Positions 22,200 through 29,714 of a stretch of DNA of 37,341 bases are shown here, piece after piece. Position 1 is the first letter of the stretch. Every line of letters begins with the position of its first letter. The translations under genes and the position numbers were made by a program. The DNA is from Bacteroidota bacterium (GTDB lineage: Bacteria; Bacteroidota; Bacteroidia; Palsa-948). The stretch spans positions 1 through 37,341 of the forward strand of contig SCSP01000045.1 in the NCBI GenBank assembly GCA_004297845.1, given 5' to 3'. Below the pieces are notes generated by a model, which did no database searches, had not been told where the DNA came from, and worked only from the letters and a program-made list of their open reading frames with translations.

Positions 22200-23762
22200 A
22201 TCCAATATTTCTTTTACCAGTTGATTTGCAATTTTAGGATCCGCTTTTCCTTTGGAGAGTTTCATCACTTCGCCCATAAATAAGCCTATCAATCCCGTTT
22301 TCCCGCTTTTGTATTCTGCAACTTTCTCCGGATATTTTTCAATGGCCTGTTTTGCGAATTCTTTTAGTGAACCGGTGTTGCTTTCCTGTATCAGATTCAA
22401 CTCTTCGGCAATTTTCATAGGGGATTTAGCTGGGTTCAAAACCAATGCGGGGAATATTTTCTGAGAAGCAACCGAATGACTTACTTTTCCTTCTTCCACA
22501 ATTTTTATCAGTTCGGAAAGTTTTTCAGCGGTAAGGGGGAACTTATCGATCTCCACCGCATTTTCATTGAGGTAAGATTTCACAGAGCCTGTTACCCAGT
22601 TGCAGGCAGCTTTATACCACCCCTCTCCAACTCTTCCCTTCGGGGAGAGAGCTCCCTCTCCTTCGAAGAGGGTAGGGGTGAGGCCGGCTGTTAGTTTCTC
22701 AAAGTACAATGCGATCTCCTTTGTATCCGTCAGCACCCCTGCATCGTAATCGGATAAACCGAACTCCCGGGTGTATTTTTTGAAAAGCTGATCAGGCAGG
22801 GGAGGCAGTGTCTTTTTTATTTCTGAAATATATTCCTGCTCCACCACCACGGGCTGTAGATCCGGCTCCGGAAAATACCGGTAATCATGCGCGAATTCTT
22901 TGGAACGTAAAGAAAAAGTGGTTCCGGTAGTTGCATCAAATCCCCTGGTTTCCTGCTCAAAGATTTCTCCTTTTTTGATCAGGTCAATCTGTCTTTTTAT
23001 TTCGTGGTCTATGGCTTTTTGTACATTCCGGATGGAGTTCATGTTCTTCACCTCCGTTCTCTTTCCGAAGGTTTTTACGCCCTTGAGTCGTACTGAGATA
23101 TTCGCATCGCATCGCAGATTTCCTTCTTCCATGTTTCCGTCACAAATATCGAGGTATCGCACCAATTTACGAACTTCCGTTAAATATTTATAGGCCTCTT
23201 CTCCTGATGCAATTTCCGGTTCGCTCACCATTTCCAGCAGAGGAACTCCGGCACGGTTCAGGTCAATGAGCGTATCATACGGATCCTGGTCATGAATGCT
23301 TTTCCCGGCATCTTCTTCCCAGTGAATCCGGGTGAGGTTGATGCGTTTGGAAGCCCCCCCACCCCCCGAAGGGGGGATTTTGGAGGATGTATCACCCGGG
23401 TGCCCCCCTTTGGGGGGAGGGGGGGCTTTGATTGTGATATAACCGCCTGTGCAGATAGGTGTTTTGTCCTGGGTGATCTGGTACCCCTTCGGCAGATCGG
23501 GATAAAAATAATTTTTGCGAGCGTACTGATTTTCCCTTGTGATGTTGCAGTTGCAGGCAATGCCCAGGCGCACTGCGAATTCCAGCACTTTTTTATTTGC
23601 CTTCGGCAGCGTACCCGGGTGCCCCAGTGTGATCACGCTCACATTCGTGTTTGGAAGATCTCCAAACTCGGTGGAATCCGATGAATAGGCCTTGCTCTTG
23701 GTGAGCAATTGAATATGCACCTCAAGACCAATAACAGATTCGTATTTATCGTAGACGGACAT
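22188..23762 (-). CDS. gatB: Asp-tRNA(Asn)/Glu-tRNA(Gln) amidotransferase subunit B with two repeat-derived insertions
   Basis: A 524-residue GatB, the kinase/amide-transfer subunit of GatCAB, which converts Glu-tRNA(Gln) or Asp-tRNA(Asn) to the amide form. The core is complete: VIGLEVHIQL at 10-19, YFYPDLPKGYQI, ITRIHWEEDAGKS-type (LTRIHWEEDAG), SVRLKGVKTFGKRTEVKNMNS-type region, DYRYFPEPDLQP and the C-terminal YqeY-like tail (GLFMGEVMKLSKGKADP). GatB is usually ~475 residues. Residues ~112-138 (APPPPKGGHPGD... IPPSGGGGASK) and ~360-382 (LTPTLFEGEGA, LSPKGRVGEGW) are encoded by palindromic repeats; removing both gives ~474. The stop codon also lies within a repeat arm. A TACATTTG box is 13 nt upstream of the ATG. 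Confidence 0.96.
   Translation of the reverse strand: MSVYDKYESVIGLEVHIQLLTKSKAYSSDSTEFGDLPNTNVSVITLGHPGTLPKANKKVLEFAVRLGIACNCNITRENQYARKNYFYPDLPKGYQITQDKTPICTGGYITIKAPPPPKGGHPGDTSSKIPPSGGGGASKRINLTRIHWEEDAGKSIHDQDPYDTLIDLNRAGVPLLEMVSEPEIASGEEAYKYLTEVRKLVRYLDICDGNMEEGNLRCDANISVRLKGVKTFGKRTEVKNMNSIRNVQKAIDHEIKRQIDLIKKGEIFEQETRGFDATTGTTFSLRSKEFAHDYRYFPEPDLQPVVVEQEYISEIKKTLPPLPDQLFKKYTREFGLSDYDAGVLTDTKEIALYFEKLTAGLTPTLFEGEGALSPKGRVGEGWYKAACNWVTGSVKSYLNENAVEIDKFPLTAEKLSELIKIVEEGKVSHSVASQKIFPALVLNPAKSPMKIAEELNLIQESNTGSLKEFAKQAIEKYPEKVAEYKSGKTGLIGLFMGEVMKLSKGKADPKIANQLVKEILDTSP
22617..22684. repeat. Palindromic repeat inserted in frame in gatB (second insert)
   Basis: CTCACCCCTACCCTCTTC-GAAG-GAGAGGGAG and CTCTCC-CCGAAGGG-AGAGTTGGAGAGGGGTGG form two hairpins. 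On the coding strand they read LTPTLFEGEGA and LSPKGRVGEGW, the same frame as the copy in the LpxH-like gene (LTPTLSKGEGA). Confidence 0.75.
23349..23429. repeat. Palindromic repeat inserted in frame in gatB (first insert)
   Basis: An 81-bp insert whose outer arms AAGCCCCCCC (23351-23360) and GGGGGGGCTT (23419-23428) pair, with inner hairpins CCCCCCGAAGGGGGG and CCCCCCTTTGGGGGG. It encodes APPPPKGG, then a short spacer, then IPPSGGGGA, with palindrome centres in the same codon phase as the other coding copies. Confidence 0.75.
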
Positions 23763-23775
23763 TTTTTATGAGGAG

Positions 23776-23783
23776 CAAATGTA
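23776..23783 (-). promoter_or_regulatory. -7 box (TACATTTG) for gatB
   Basis: An exact TAnnTTTG match on the minus strand, 13 nt before the gatB ATG. It is divergent from the box at 23829-23836. Confidence 0.55.
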
Positions 23784-23828
23784 GGAAACATTATTTAACT
23801 CTTATTCCATGATTCTCGTATTTACATT

Positions 23829-23836
23829 TACATTTG
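23829..23836 (+). promoter_or_regulatory. -7 box (TACATTTG) for the long M1 peptidase operon
   Basis: An exact TAnnTTTG match 21 nt before the chosen ATG at 23858. A TTG codon overlapping this box opens the same frame earlier and is rejected as a start for that reason. Confidence 0.55.
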
Positions 23837-23857
23837 TCCCTTGTAAAATACACTGGC

Positions 23858-26800
23858 ATGAAAAAATGGTTTCAGATATTTTTTGTCTTTGTATTGGCTG
23901 TCGTGCTGAGCAGAGTCGAAGCATCGTTTGCTCAGGACTCAAAACAATATTTTCAGCAAGAAGTCAATTATAAGATTACGGTTTCCCTCGATGACAAAAA
24001 ACACGAATTTTCAGGCGATGAATCCATCGAGTACATCAACAATTCTTCTGATGAGTTAACCTTCATTTGGTTTCATATCTGGCCGAATGCCTATAAGAAT
24101 AACAAGACTGCGCTGGCAAAACAATTAATTGCTGACGGCAACAAGAAATTTTATTTTGCTTCGGAGAACGACCGGGGATATATCAGTCAGCTGGATTTTA
24201 AAGTGAACGGACAGGCGGTAAAGACCGAAAAACATCCAGAACACATCGACATCATTAAAATAATTTTGAATGAACCGCTAAAATCCGGAGGAAAGATCAC
24301 GATCACCACTCCTTTTCATGTCAAGATCCCGATCGGAGTTTTTTCCCGTCTCGGACATATCGGCCAGCAATACCAGATCACACAGTGGTATCCCAAGCCT
24401 GCGGTGTATGACAGATACGGATGGCATCCCATGCCTTATCTCAATCAGGGAGAGTTTTATTCTGAGTTTGGCAGTTTTGATGTGTCTGTCACCCTTCCCA
24501 AGAATTATGTGGTGGGCGCCACCGGCACTCTTGTGAACGGAGAGGAAGAAACTGCCTGGCTGATGCACAAGGTGGAAGAAACAAAAGCCATTGAAAAATA
24601 TAAAAAGAACGATACGCTTACTCCTGCTTCTGCTTCCGAAATGAAAACATTGAATTATCAGGCATCCAACGTGCATGATTTTGCCTGGTTTGCGGATAAG
24701 CGCTACCATGTGCTGCACGATGTGGTGGAACTTCCGCATTCAAAACGTAAAGTGGATACATGGGTGATGTACACCAACATGGAAGGGGAGCTTTGGAAAA
24801 AAGGGGCGAAGTATGTGAGCGATGCTGTCTATTATTACTCGCTTTGGAATGGGGACTATCCTTACCCTCACGCTACTGCAGTGGACGGATCTTTGAGTGC
24901 AGGTGGTGGAATGGAATATCCAATGATTACGGTTATTGGAGTTGGAGGAGCAGGAAGCCCGGAAAATCTTGACAGAGTGATCGCACACGAAGTAGGACAC
25001 AACTGGTTTTACGGGATCCTCGGCTCCAACGAACGCGACCATGCATGGATGGATGAGGGCGTGAATTCGTTCAACGAGCAGCGCTACATGGCAAAAAAAT
25101 ACCCGGAGGATTCTACGAAGGCCGGCATGAGTGTAAATATCGGAGGAATGAAAGTAGATATGGGAAAGCTGCTCGGCATTCCTGATCTCAGTGAAGAAAC
25201 TTTTTTTGATCTTGGTTATCGTTTTAATGCAGTGAAGAAAGAAGACCAGCCTGTTGATTTGACATCAGGAGAGTATACGCAGATCAATTATGGAACTATT
25301 GTCTATGGAAAAACGGCAGTTATTCTAACTTATCTTCAAGCATATTTGGGTGTGGAGCTTTACGATAAGTGTGCCCAAGTCTATTTTGAAACATGGAAGT
25401 TTAAACATCCTTATCCTGAGGATATAAAGAAAGTGTATGAAGAAGTTTCGGAGAAAGACCTGAGTTGGTTTTTTGACGAGTTAATTCCAACAAGAAAACA
25501 AATTGATTATAAAATTTATTCTGTAAAGCCTGCCAAATGTGTTATTGCCGACAATGCCGTAACCGAGTGGAGAGTTACGGTAAAAAATAAAGGAGCAATA
25601 AACTCCCCTTTTAATATTTCTACTTTGGTAGAAGAAGGGAAAGTGGTATCCACTCAGTGGTTTGATGGTTTTGCAGGGAAGAATACGGTTCTTATCAATG
25701 CTCTTTATTTCGATCATTTGAAAATTGACGCTCAAAATATTATGCCTGACATCAACCGCCAGAATAACACGCTGAAGATGCACGGGCTTTGCAAAAAGAC
25801 AGAACTATTCAACCTCAGAATGTTCGGGGTGGTGCATAATACCGACAAAACCCAACTCTTCTGGGCTCCCGTGATGGGATGGAACTACTACAACAAATTT
25901 ATGCTGGGAGCAGCTATTTATAATAACCTTCTTCCTGAAAAGAAATTCGAATATGTTCTGATGCCCATGTATGGTTTCGGAAATAAAGACATGGCCGGGG
26001 GAGCAAGCATTCATTATAATATACATCCCAATAAAGTATTTCAAACCATTCGTTTTGGGGTGAATGCGGAGCGGTATTGTTATGGGACAACATTCCTTCC
26101 GAACACAAACTTCAATAAGATAGCTCCTGAGTTGATTTTGGAAATAAAAAAGAAACATCTCAATAATCCCATTAAGCAGACAATTAATATCCGTCAGGTG
26201 AATATTTTTAAGGAGCTTGCTATTGGAGATTATGGATTTGCGCCCGTTGTATATCACTACGACACGGTAAACATTGCTGTTAATGACATCACCTACAAAC
26301 TTGACAACGCCCGGAAAATAAACCCCTATAACATAGTTGCGAATATTCAGGTAGATAACTATTATCTCAAAACCGCGCTCACCGCCAATTATCGCATTAC
26401 CATGAAGGGAAAGAAAAAGGCAGTTGACCTCAGAGGATACCTGGGTCATGTGGCGTTCCCTTTCAGTGGCAGCAGCAATTATTTTGACGGCAACTGGTAT
26501 CTGCACGCGAGTGGGGGAACAGGTGTGCAGGATTACCTGTATGATAATGTCTTTTTGGGAAGAAGCGAACGAGACGGAGTTCTTTCGCATCAATTTGCCG
26601 AAACAGATGGAGGGATGAAAGTATACACTCCGCTTGGCAGGTCATCGGATTGGCTTTTTGCTTTTAATATTAAAAGTCCCATGCCCGGCAAGTTCCCCAT
26701 AAAATTGTTTGCGGATATAAGTTTTATGCCGGTAGGCGCTGCGCTCAATCAAACCATGATCTACGATGCAGGTATTTACATTCCGATGATCAAGGACATG

Positions 26801-26995
26801 GTCGAGATCTATTGTCCGATCCTTGTTTCACGGGATATTAAAGACGTCTTTTATCTGAACAACACCGATCTGAAGGATCCAACGCCCGACAAGAACGACC
26901 CTGACAAATTCAGGCGCATGGCAAGAATGATTCGCTTTACATTCAATATTCATAAGCTTAATCCGTTCGAGTTAGTAAGAAACTTATCTTTGTAG
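23858..26995 (+). CDS. Long exported M1-family metallopeptidase with large C-terminal extension
   Basis: A 1045-residue protein with signal peptide MKKWFQIFFVFVLAVVLSRV, then EASFAQ. Residues ~30-560 are an M1 aminopeptidase-type domain: GGGMEYPMITVIG (equivalent of GAMEN), HEVGHNWFYG at ~377 with a downstream Glu in AWMDEGVNSFNEQRY, and the tail FDELI. From ~640 to the end the sequence alternates short aromatic-rich strands (FWAPVMGWNYYNKFMLGAAI, YVLMPMYGFGNKDMAGGASI, IRFGVNAERYCYG, FNIKSPMPGKFPIKLFADIS), which looks like an outer-membrane beta-barrel. A protease fused to a barrel would be anchored at the outer membrane; this is inference from pattern only. The signal peptide holds a dispersed repeat (23900-23923). 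It leads an operon with the LpxH-like and TMTC-like genes (24-bp gap). Confidence 0.88.
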   Translation: MKKWFQIFFVFVLAVVLSRVEASFAQDSKQYFQQEVNYKITVSLDDKKHEFSGDESIEYINNSSDELTFIWFHIWPNAYKNNKTALAKQLIADGNKKFYFASENDRGYISQLDFKVNGQAVKTEKHPEHIDIIKIILNEPLKSGGKITITTPFHVKIPIGVFSRLGHIGQQYQITQWYPKPAVYDRYGWHPMPYLNQGEFYSEFGSFDVSVTLPKNYVVGATGTLVNGEEETAWLMHKVEETKAIEKYKKNDTLTPASASEMKTLNYQASNVHDFAWFADKRYHVLHDVVELPHSKRKVDTWVMYTNMEGELWKKGAKYVSDAVYYYSLWNGDYPYPHATAVDGSLSAGGGMEYPMITVIGVGGAGSPENLDRVIAHEVGHNWFYGILGSNERDHAWMDEGVNSFNEQRYMAKKYPEDSTKAGMSVNIGGMKVDMGKLLGIPDLSEETFFDLGYRFNAVKKEDQPVDLTSGEYTQINYGTIVYGKTAVILTYLQAYLGVELYDKCAQVYFETWKFKHPYPEDIKKVYEEVSEKDLSWFFDELIPTRKQIDYKIYSVKPAKCVIADNAVTEWRVTVKNKGAINSPFNISTLVEEGKVVSTQWFDGFAGKNTVLINALYFDHLKIDAQNIMPDINRQNNTLKMHGLCKKTELFNLRMFGVVHNTDKTQLFWAPVMGWNYYNKFMLGAAIYNNLLPEKKFEYVLMPMYGFGNKDMAGGASIHYNIHPNKVFQTIRFGVNAERYCYGTTFLPNTNFNKIAPELILEIKKKHLNNPIKQTINIRQVNIFKELAIGDYGFAPVVYHYDTVNIAVNDITYKLDNARKINPYNIVANIQVDNYYLKTALTANYRITMKGKKKAVDLRGYLGHVAFPFSGSSNYFDGNWYLHASGGTGVQDYLYDNVFLGRSERDGVLSHQFAETDGGMKVYTPLGRSSDWLFAFNIKSPMPGKFPIKLFADISFMPVGAALNQTMIYDAGIYIPMIKDMVEIYCPILVSRDIKDVFYLNNTDLKDPTPDKNDPDKFRRMARMIRFTFNIHKLNPFELVRNLSL
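23900..23923. repeat. CTGAGC..AGTCGAAG-type repeat inside a signal peptide
   Basis: GTCGTGCTGAGCAGAGTCGA, followed by AGCA, encodes VVLSRVEA at the C-terminal end of the M1 peptidase signal sequence. Its reverse complement (TTCGACTCTGCTCAGCACGA) aligns with the repeat in GAPDH at 30625-30647. From memory such TTCGAC..CTCAG units are dispersed in many Bacteroidota genomes. Confidence 0.5.
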
Positions 26996-27019
26996 CTTCT
27001 GTGCTAATCTGTGTAATTT

Positions 27020-27808
27020 GTGGCAAACATTTACTTTCTTTCCGATTTTCACTTAGGCGCCCCCGACTATGAACAAAGCCTGATCCGCGAGAAGAAGATT
27101 GTTTCATTTCTCGCCTCAATTAAAAACGATGCCTCCGAAATTTATTTGATGGGCGATGTTTTCGACTTTTGGTTCGAATATCGAAAAGCGATCCCCAAAG
27201 GATATGTTCGCCTGATCGGAAAACTGGCCGAGCTTAGCGATTCGGGAATAAAACTGCATTATTTCACAGGTAATCACGATATGTGGGTGTTTGATTACCT
27301 GCCTATGGAACTCAATCTGGAAATTTACCGTAAGCCGGTTACACGAGAGATTAACGGAAAGAAATTTTATCTCGCACATGGTGATGGACTGGGTCCGGGA
27401 GACTATGGTTATAAATTCATCAAAGCAGTTTTTGCAAGCAAAGTATGCCAGTGGTTGTTCGCACGCATACACCCCAACCTGGGCATTTCCATAGCAGAGT
27501 TCTGGTCCGGACAAAGCCGGAAGCTCACCGAAGAAAAACATTTTCACGGGGAAAAAGAATGGTTAGTTATTTATTCCAGGGAAGTATTGAAGAAAGAATA
27601 TTTTGACTATTTGATCTTCGGTCATCGTCATCTTCCGGTTGATTATCGCCTCACCCCAACTCTCTCCAAAGGAGAGGGGGCTTTTCCCCCTTCGGGGGAA
27701 ACGGGAAAGGGGGTGGCTCGCTACCTCAATCTCGGTGAATGGGTTACCCACTTTTCCTATGCGGTATTTGACGGCAAGGACGTTTCACTAAAATATTTCC
27801 GTGACTAA
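27020..27808 (+). CDS. LpxH-like UDP-2,3-diacylglucosamine diphosphatase with repeat insert
   Basis: A 262-residue calcineurin-type phosphoesterase with a GTG start (no ATG fits the N-terminus ANIYFLSDFHLG). All metal-binding motifs are present: DFH (Asp9, His11), GDVFDFW with Asp46, GNHD 84-87, HGD 120-122 and GHRH 201-204. LpxH hydrolyses UDP-2,3-diacylglucosamine to lipid X in lipid A synthesis at the inner membrane face. Bacteroidota members with this layout are normally annotated so, but substrate is not proven by sequence. Residues ~211-233 (LTPTLSKGEGA, FPPSGETGKGVA) are a palindromic-repeat insert, only seven residues after the GHRH motif; the family resumes at RYLNLGEW. It overlaps the next gene by 8 nt. 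Confidence 0.88.
   Translation: MANIYFLSDFHLGAPDYEQSLIREKKIVSFLASIKNDASEIYLMGDVFDFWFEYRKAIPKGYVRLIGKLAELSDSGIKLHYFTGNHDMWVFDYLPMELNLEIYRKPVTREINGKKFYLAHGDGLGPGDYGYKFIKAVFASKVCQWLFARIHPNLGISIAEFWSGQSRKLTEEKHFHGEKEWLVIYSREVLKKEYFDYLIFGHRHLPVDYRLTPTLSKGEGAFPPSGETGKGVARYLNLGEWVTHFSYAVFDGKDVSLKYFRD
27649..27718. repeat. Palindromic repeat inserted in frame in the LpxH-like gene
   Basis: CTCTCC-AAA-GGAGAG (about 27661-27676) and CCCCC-TTC-GGGGG (about 27686-27698) hairpins follow the CCTCACCCCAA arm. The insert reads LTPTLSKGEGA and FPPSGETGKG, matching the frame and sequence of the second gatB insert. Confidence 0.75.
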
Positions 27809-29714
27809 AGTAAAGGCGAAGCAACAAACCAACAACTGGTTTGATAAAATCCTGACACGCCCTTATCAAACTCTTTTTCTTGTCTGCGTTTTACTTTATG
27901 CCCGGATACTCACTTTTGGTCTTGTCCACTTTGACGACCACGGCTTTGTACTCATGGCTTCCGATACGTTGAAGATTTCAAACATCCCGGCATTTTTCAG
28001 ACACAGCGTGTTTTGGGTGCTGGGTGATACCACGCAGGATACGGATGTGTTTTACCGTCCCCTTCAGAATGTGGTGTATGCTGTTTGCAACACCATTGCT
28101 CCGAAGCAAGCCTGGATATATCATTTTTTCGGGTTGATGCTCCACGCGCTCACTTCCTGCGTTTTGTTCCGGTTTTTCAGGGAATTAAAATTCCATGTTT
28201 CTGTTTCTTTTGTATTTGCCTTGATCTATTCCGTTCATCCTGTTCTCGTGCAGGGCGTTGCCTGGATTGCAGGAATTGGTGATCAGATGGCAGCATTGTT
28301 TTCATTGCTATCAGCTATTTATTTTTTCAGATATATTTCAGCTGAACAAAAGACCAACATTAAATATTTTTTTGTTCACCTACTTTGTCTTGCTTGCGCC
28401 TTATTTTCAAAGGAAGTTTCCATAATGCTGATCCCTCTTTTACTGTTTTGGTTTTTCTTCATCAATAAGAATAGATCAAACCGTAAAATGCTGCTGACCG
28501 CATTCTTCGCATGGATTGGAATTGCTGTTGCCTATTTTATTTTAAGGAACAAGGCCATTCACTTGCCCAAAACGAACCTTCTCACAACCGCTTTCGAATC
28601 TTTCAAAGTAAATGGACCGCTCTTGTTCGAATATTTTGAAAAAATATTTTTACCATATCGCTTAAGTCCTATCCCTTCCCGCGAGGATGCGCAGTTGCCG
28701 GTCGGATTACTTATTTTTGCCGCGTTAATTTTCTTTCTGGTCTATAAAAAACGATTCACACGAATGGCTTTATTCGGGGCGACATGGTTTATTGTTTTTC
28801 TTTTCCCCACTTTCATTCAGCAGAATCCACAGGCGCATTTCTTTGCGTTTGAACACCGCCTTTATTTGCCGCTCATCGGTCTTGTAATTGTAGTAATAGA
28901 ATTTCTGAATTTAAGTCAGATAGATTTCCGGTCCGCCCCGCAGAAATATGGTTTTGCGCTGATCCTGATCCTGTTTTTTGTTTTAACTTTTTCCCACAGC
29001 CGCACGTTCAGCGACCCCTACACATTTTATGCCAAAGCGCTTGCATCTTCTCCTAAATCTGTAATAGCCTATAACGGATACGGAAAACTTTTGCTGGAAG
29101 ACAAAAAATATGCAGAAGCAATTCAAGCGTTCATGAAAAGTTATGAATTTAAATCAGACGATTTGCAGACCACGGGAAAAATCGCAGAGATATATCTGAA
29201 AGATATGAACAACCCGCAGGAGGCAATTGGTTGGTTCAAAAAAACATTCGACATAGAGCCTAATTCCATTGAAGCGGCTGTGAGCATAGGCGATGCCTAT
29301 TTTAATTTTCTGCACGATACGGCAAATGCCATTGTATGGTACGATAATGCTTTGAAAATAAACCCGCAGAATGAATTTGCCTTGGCGAATCTTGGTGTGA
29401 TTTATGCCGGCAAAGGAAAAAACGAGGAAGCGAGAAAGTTTTTGACACAATCCTTAAATGCAAATTCGAAAAATCTTTCAGCACTCAAGTGGATGGCGAT
29501 TACATATTTCAATGAAGGAGAAATTTCTAAAGCCGTAGTTTATCTGAACAAGGGGTATGAAAATTCCCCGGAGGATATTGATCTGAAACGTAATCTGATG
29601 GTGTGCTATTACAAACTGAACGACTTTGCAAAGACAGAGAAATATGCTTTAGAATATTCAAAAGCAGGGAATCAAGTTCCCGAAGAAATAGAAACGTATC
29701 TGAAAAATAATTAG
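27801..29714 (+). CDS. TMTC-like multi-pass membrane glycosyltransferase with C-terminal TPRs
   Basis: A 637-residue protein starting with GTG inside the stop region of the previous gene (GTGACTAA overlap), so translation is coupled. About ten to eleven hydrophobic segments occupy residues ~20-400. The first loop holds FDDHGF (Asp45-Asp46) and, later, DVFYRPLQ, which resemble the acidic motif and YRPL motif of TMTC/GT-C O-mannosyltransferases. Residues ~410-620 are five or so tetratricopeptide repeats (AYNGYGKLLLEDKKYAEAIQ, EAIGWFKKTFDIEPNS, ALANLGVIYAGKGKNEEA). GT-C enzymes move sugars from lipid carriers to protein or lipid in the periplasm. Its neighbour acts in lipid A synthesis, so an envelope glycosylation role is plausible; donor and acceptor are unknown. 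It ends in a 4-bp stop-to-stop overlap with GAPDH. Confidence 0.78.
   Translation: MTKVKAKQQTNNWFDKILTRPYQTLFLVCVLLYARILTFGLVHFDDHGFVLMASDTLKISNIPAFFRHSVFWVLGDTTQDTDVFYRPLQNVVYAVCNTIAPKQAWIYHFFGLMLHALTSCVLFRFFRELKFHVSVSFVFALIYSVHPVLVQGVAWIAGIGDQMAALFSLLSAIYFFRYISAEQKTNIKYFFVHLLCLACALFSKEVSIMLIPLLLFWFFFINKNRSNRKMLLTAFFAWIGIAVAYFILRNKAIHLPKTNLLTTAFESFKVNGPLLFEYFEKIFLPYRLSPIPSREDAQLPVGLLIFAALIFFLVYKKRFTRMALFGATWFIVFLFPTFIQQNPQAHFFAFEHRLYLPLIGLVIVVIEFLNLSQIDFRSAPQKYGFALILILFFVLTFSHSRTFSDPYTFYAKALASSPKSVIAYNGYGKLLLEDKKYAEAIQAFMKSYEFKSDDLQTTGKIAEIYLKDMNNPQEAIGWFKKTFDIEPNSIEAAVSIGDAYFNFLHDTANAIVWYDNALKINPQNEFALANLGVIYAGKGKNEEARKFLTQSLNANSKNLSALKWMAITYFNEGEISKAVVYLNKGYENSPEDIDLKRNLMVCYYKLNDFAKTEKYALEYSKAGNQVPEEIETYLKNN

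Noticed and set aside
25805-26593. A 262-codon open frame on the minus strand
   Set aside because: It is antisense to the M1 peptidase C-terminal region, has no recognisable motif and no promoter; the sense frame is continuous.
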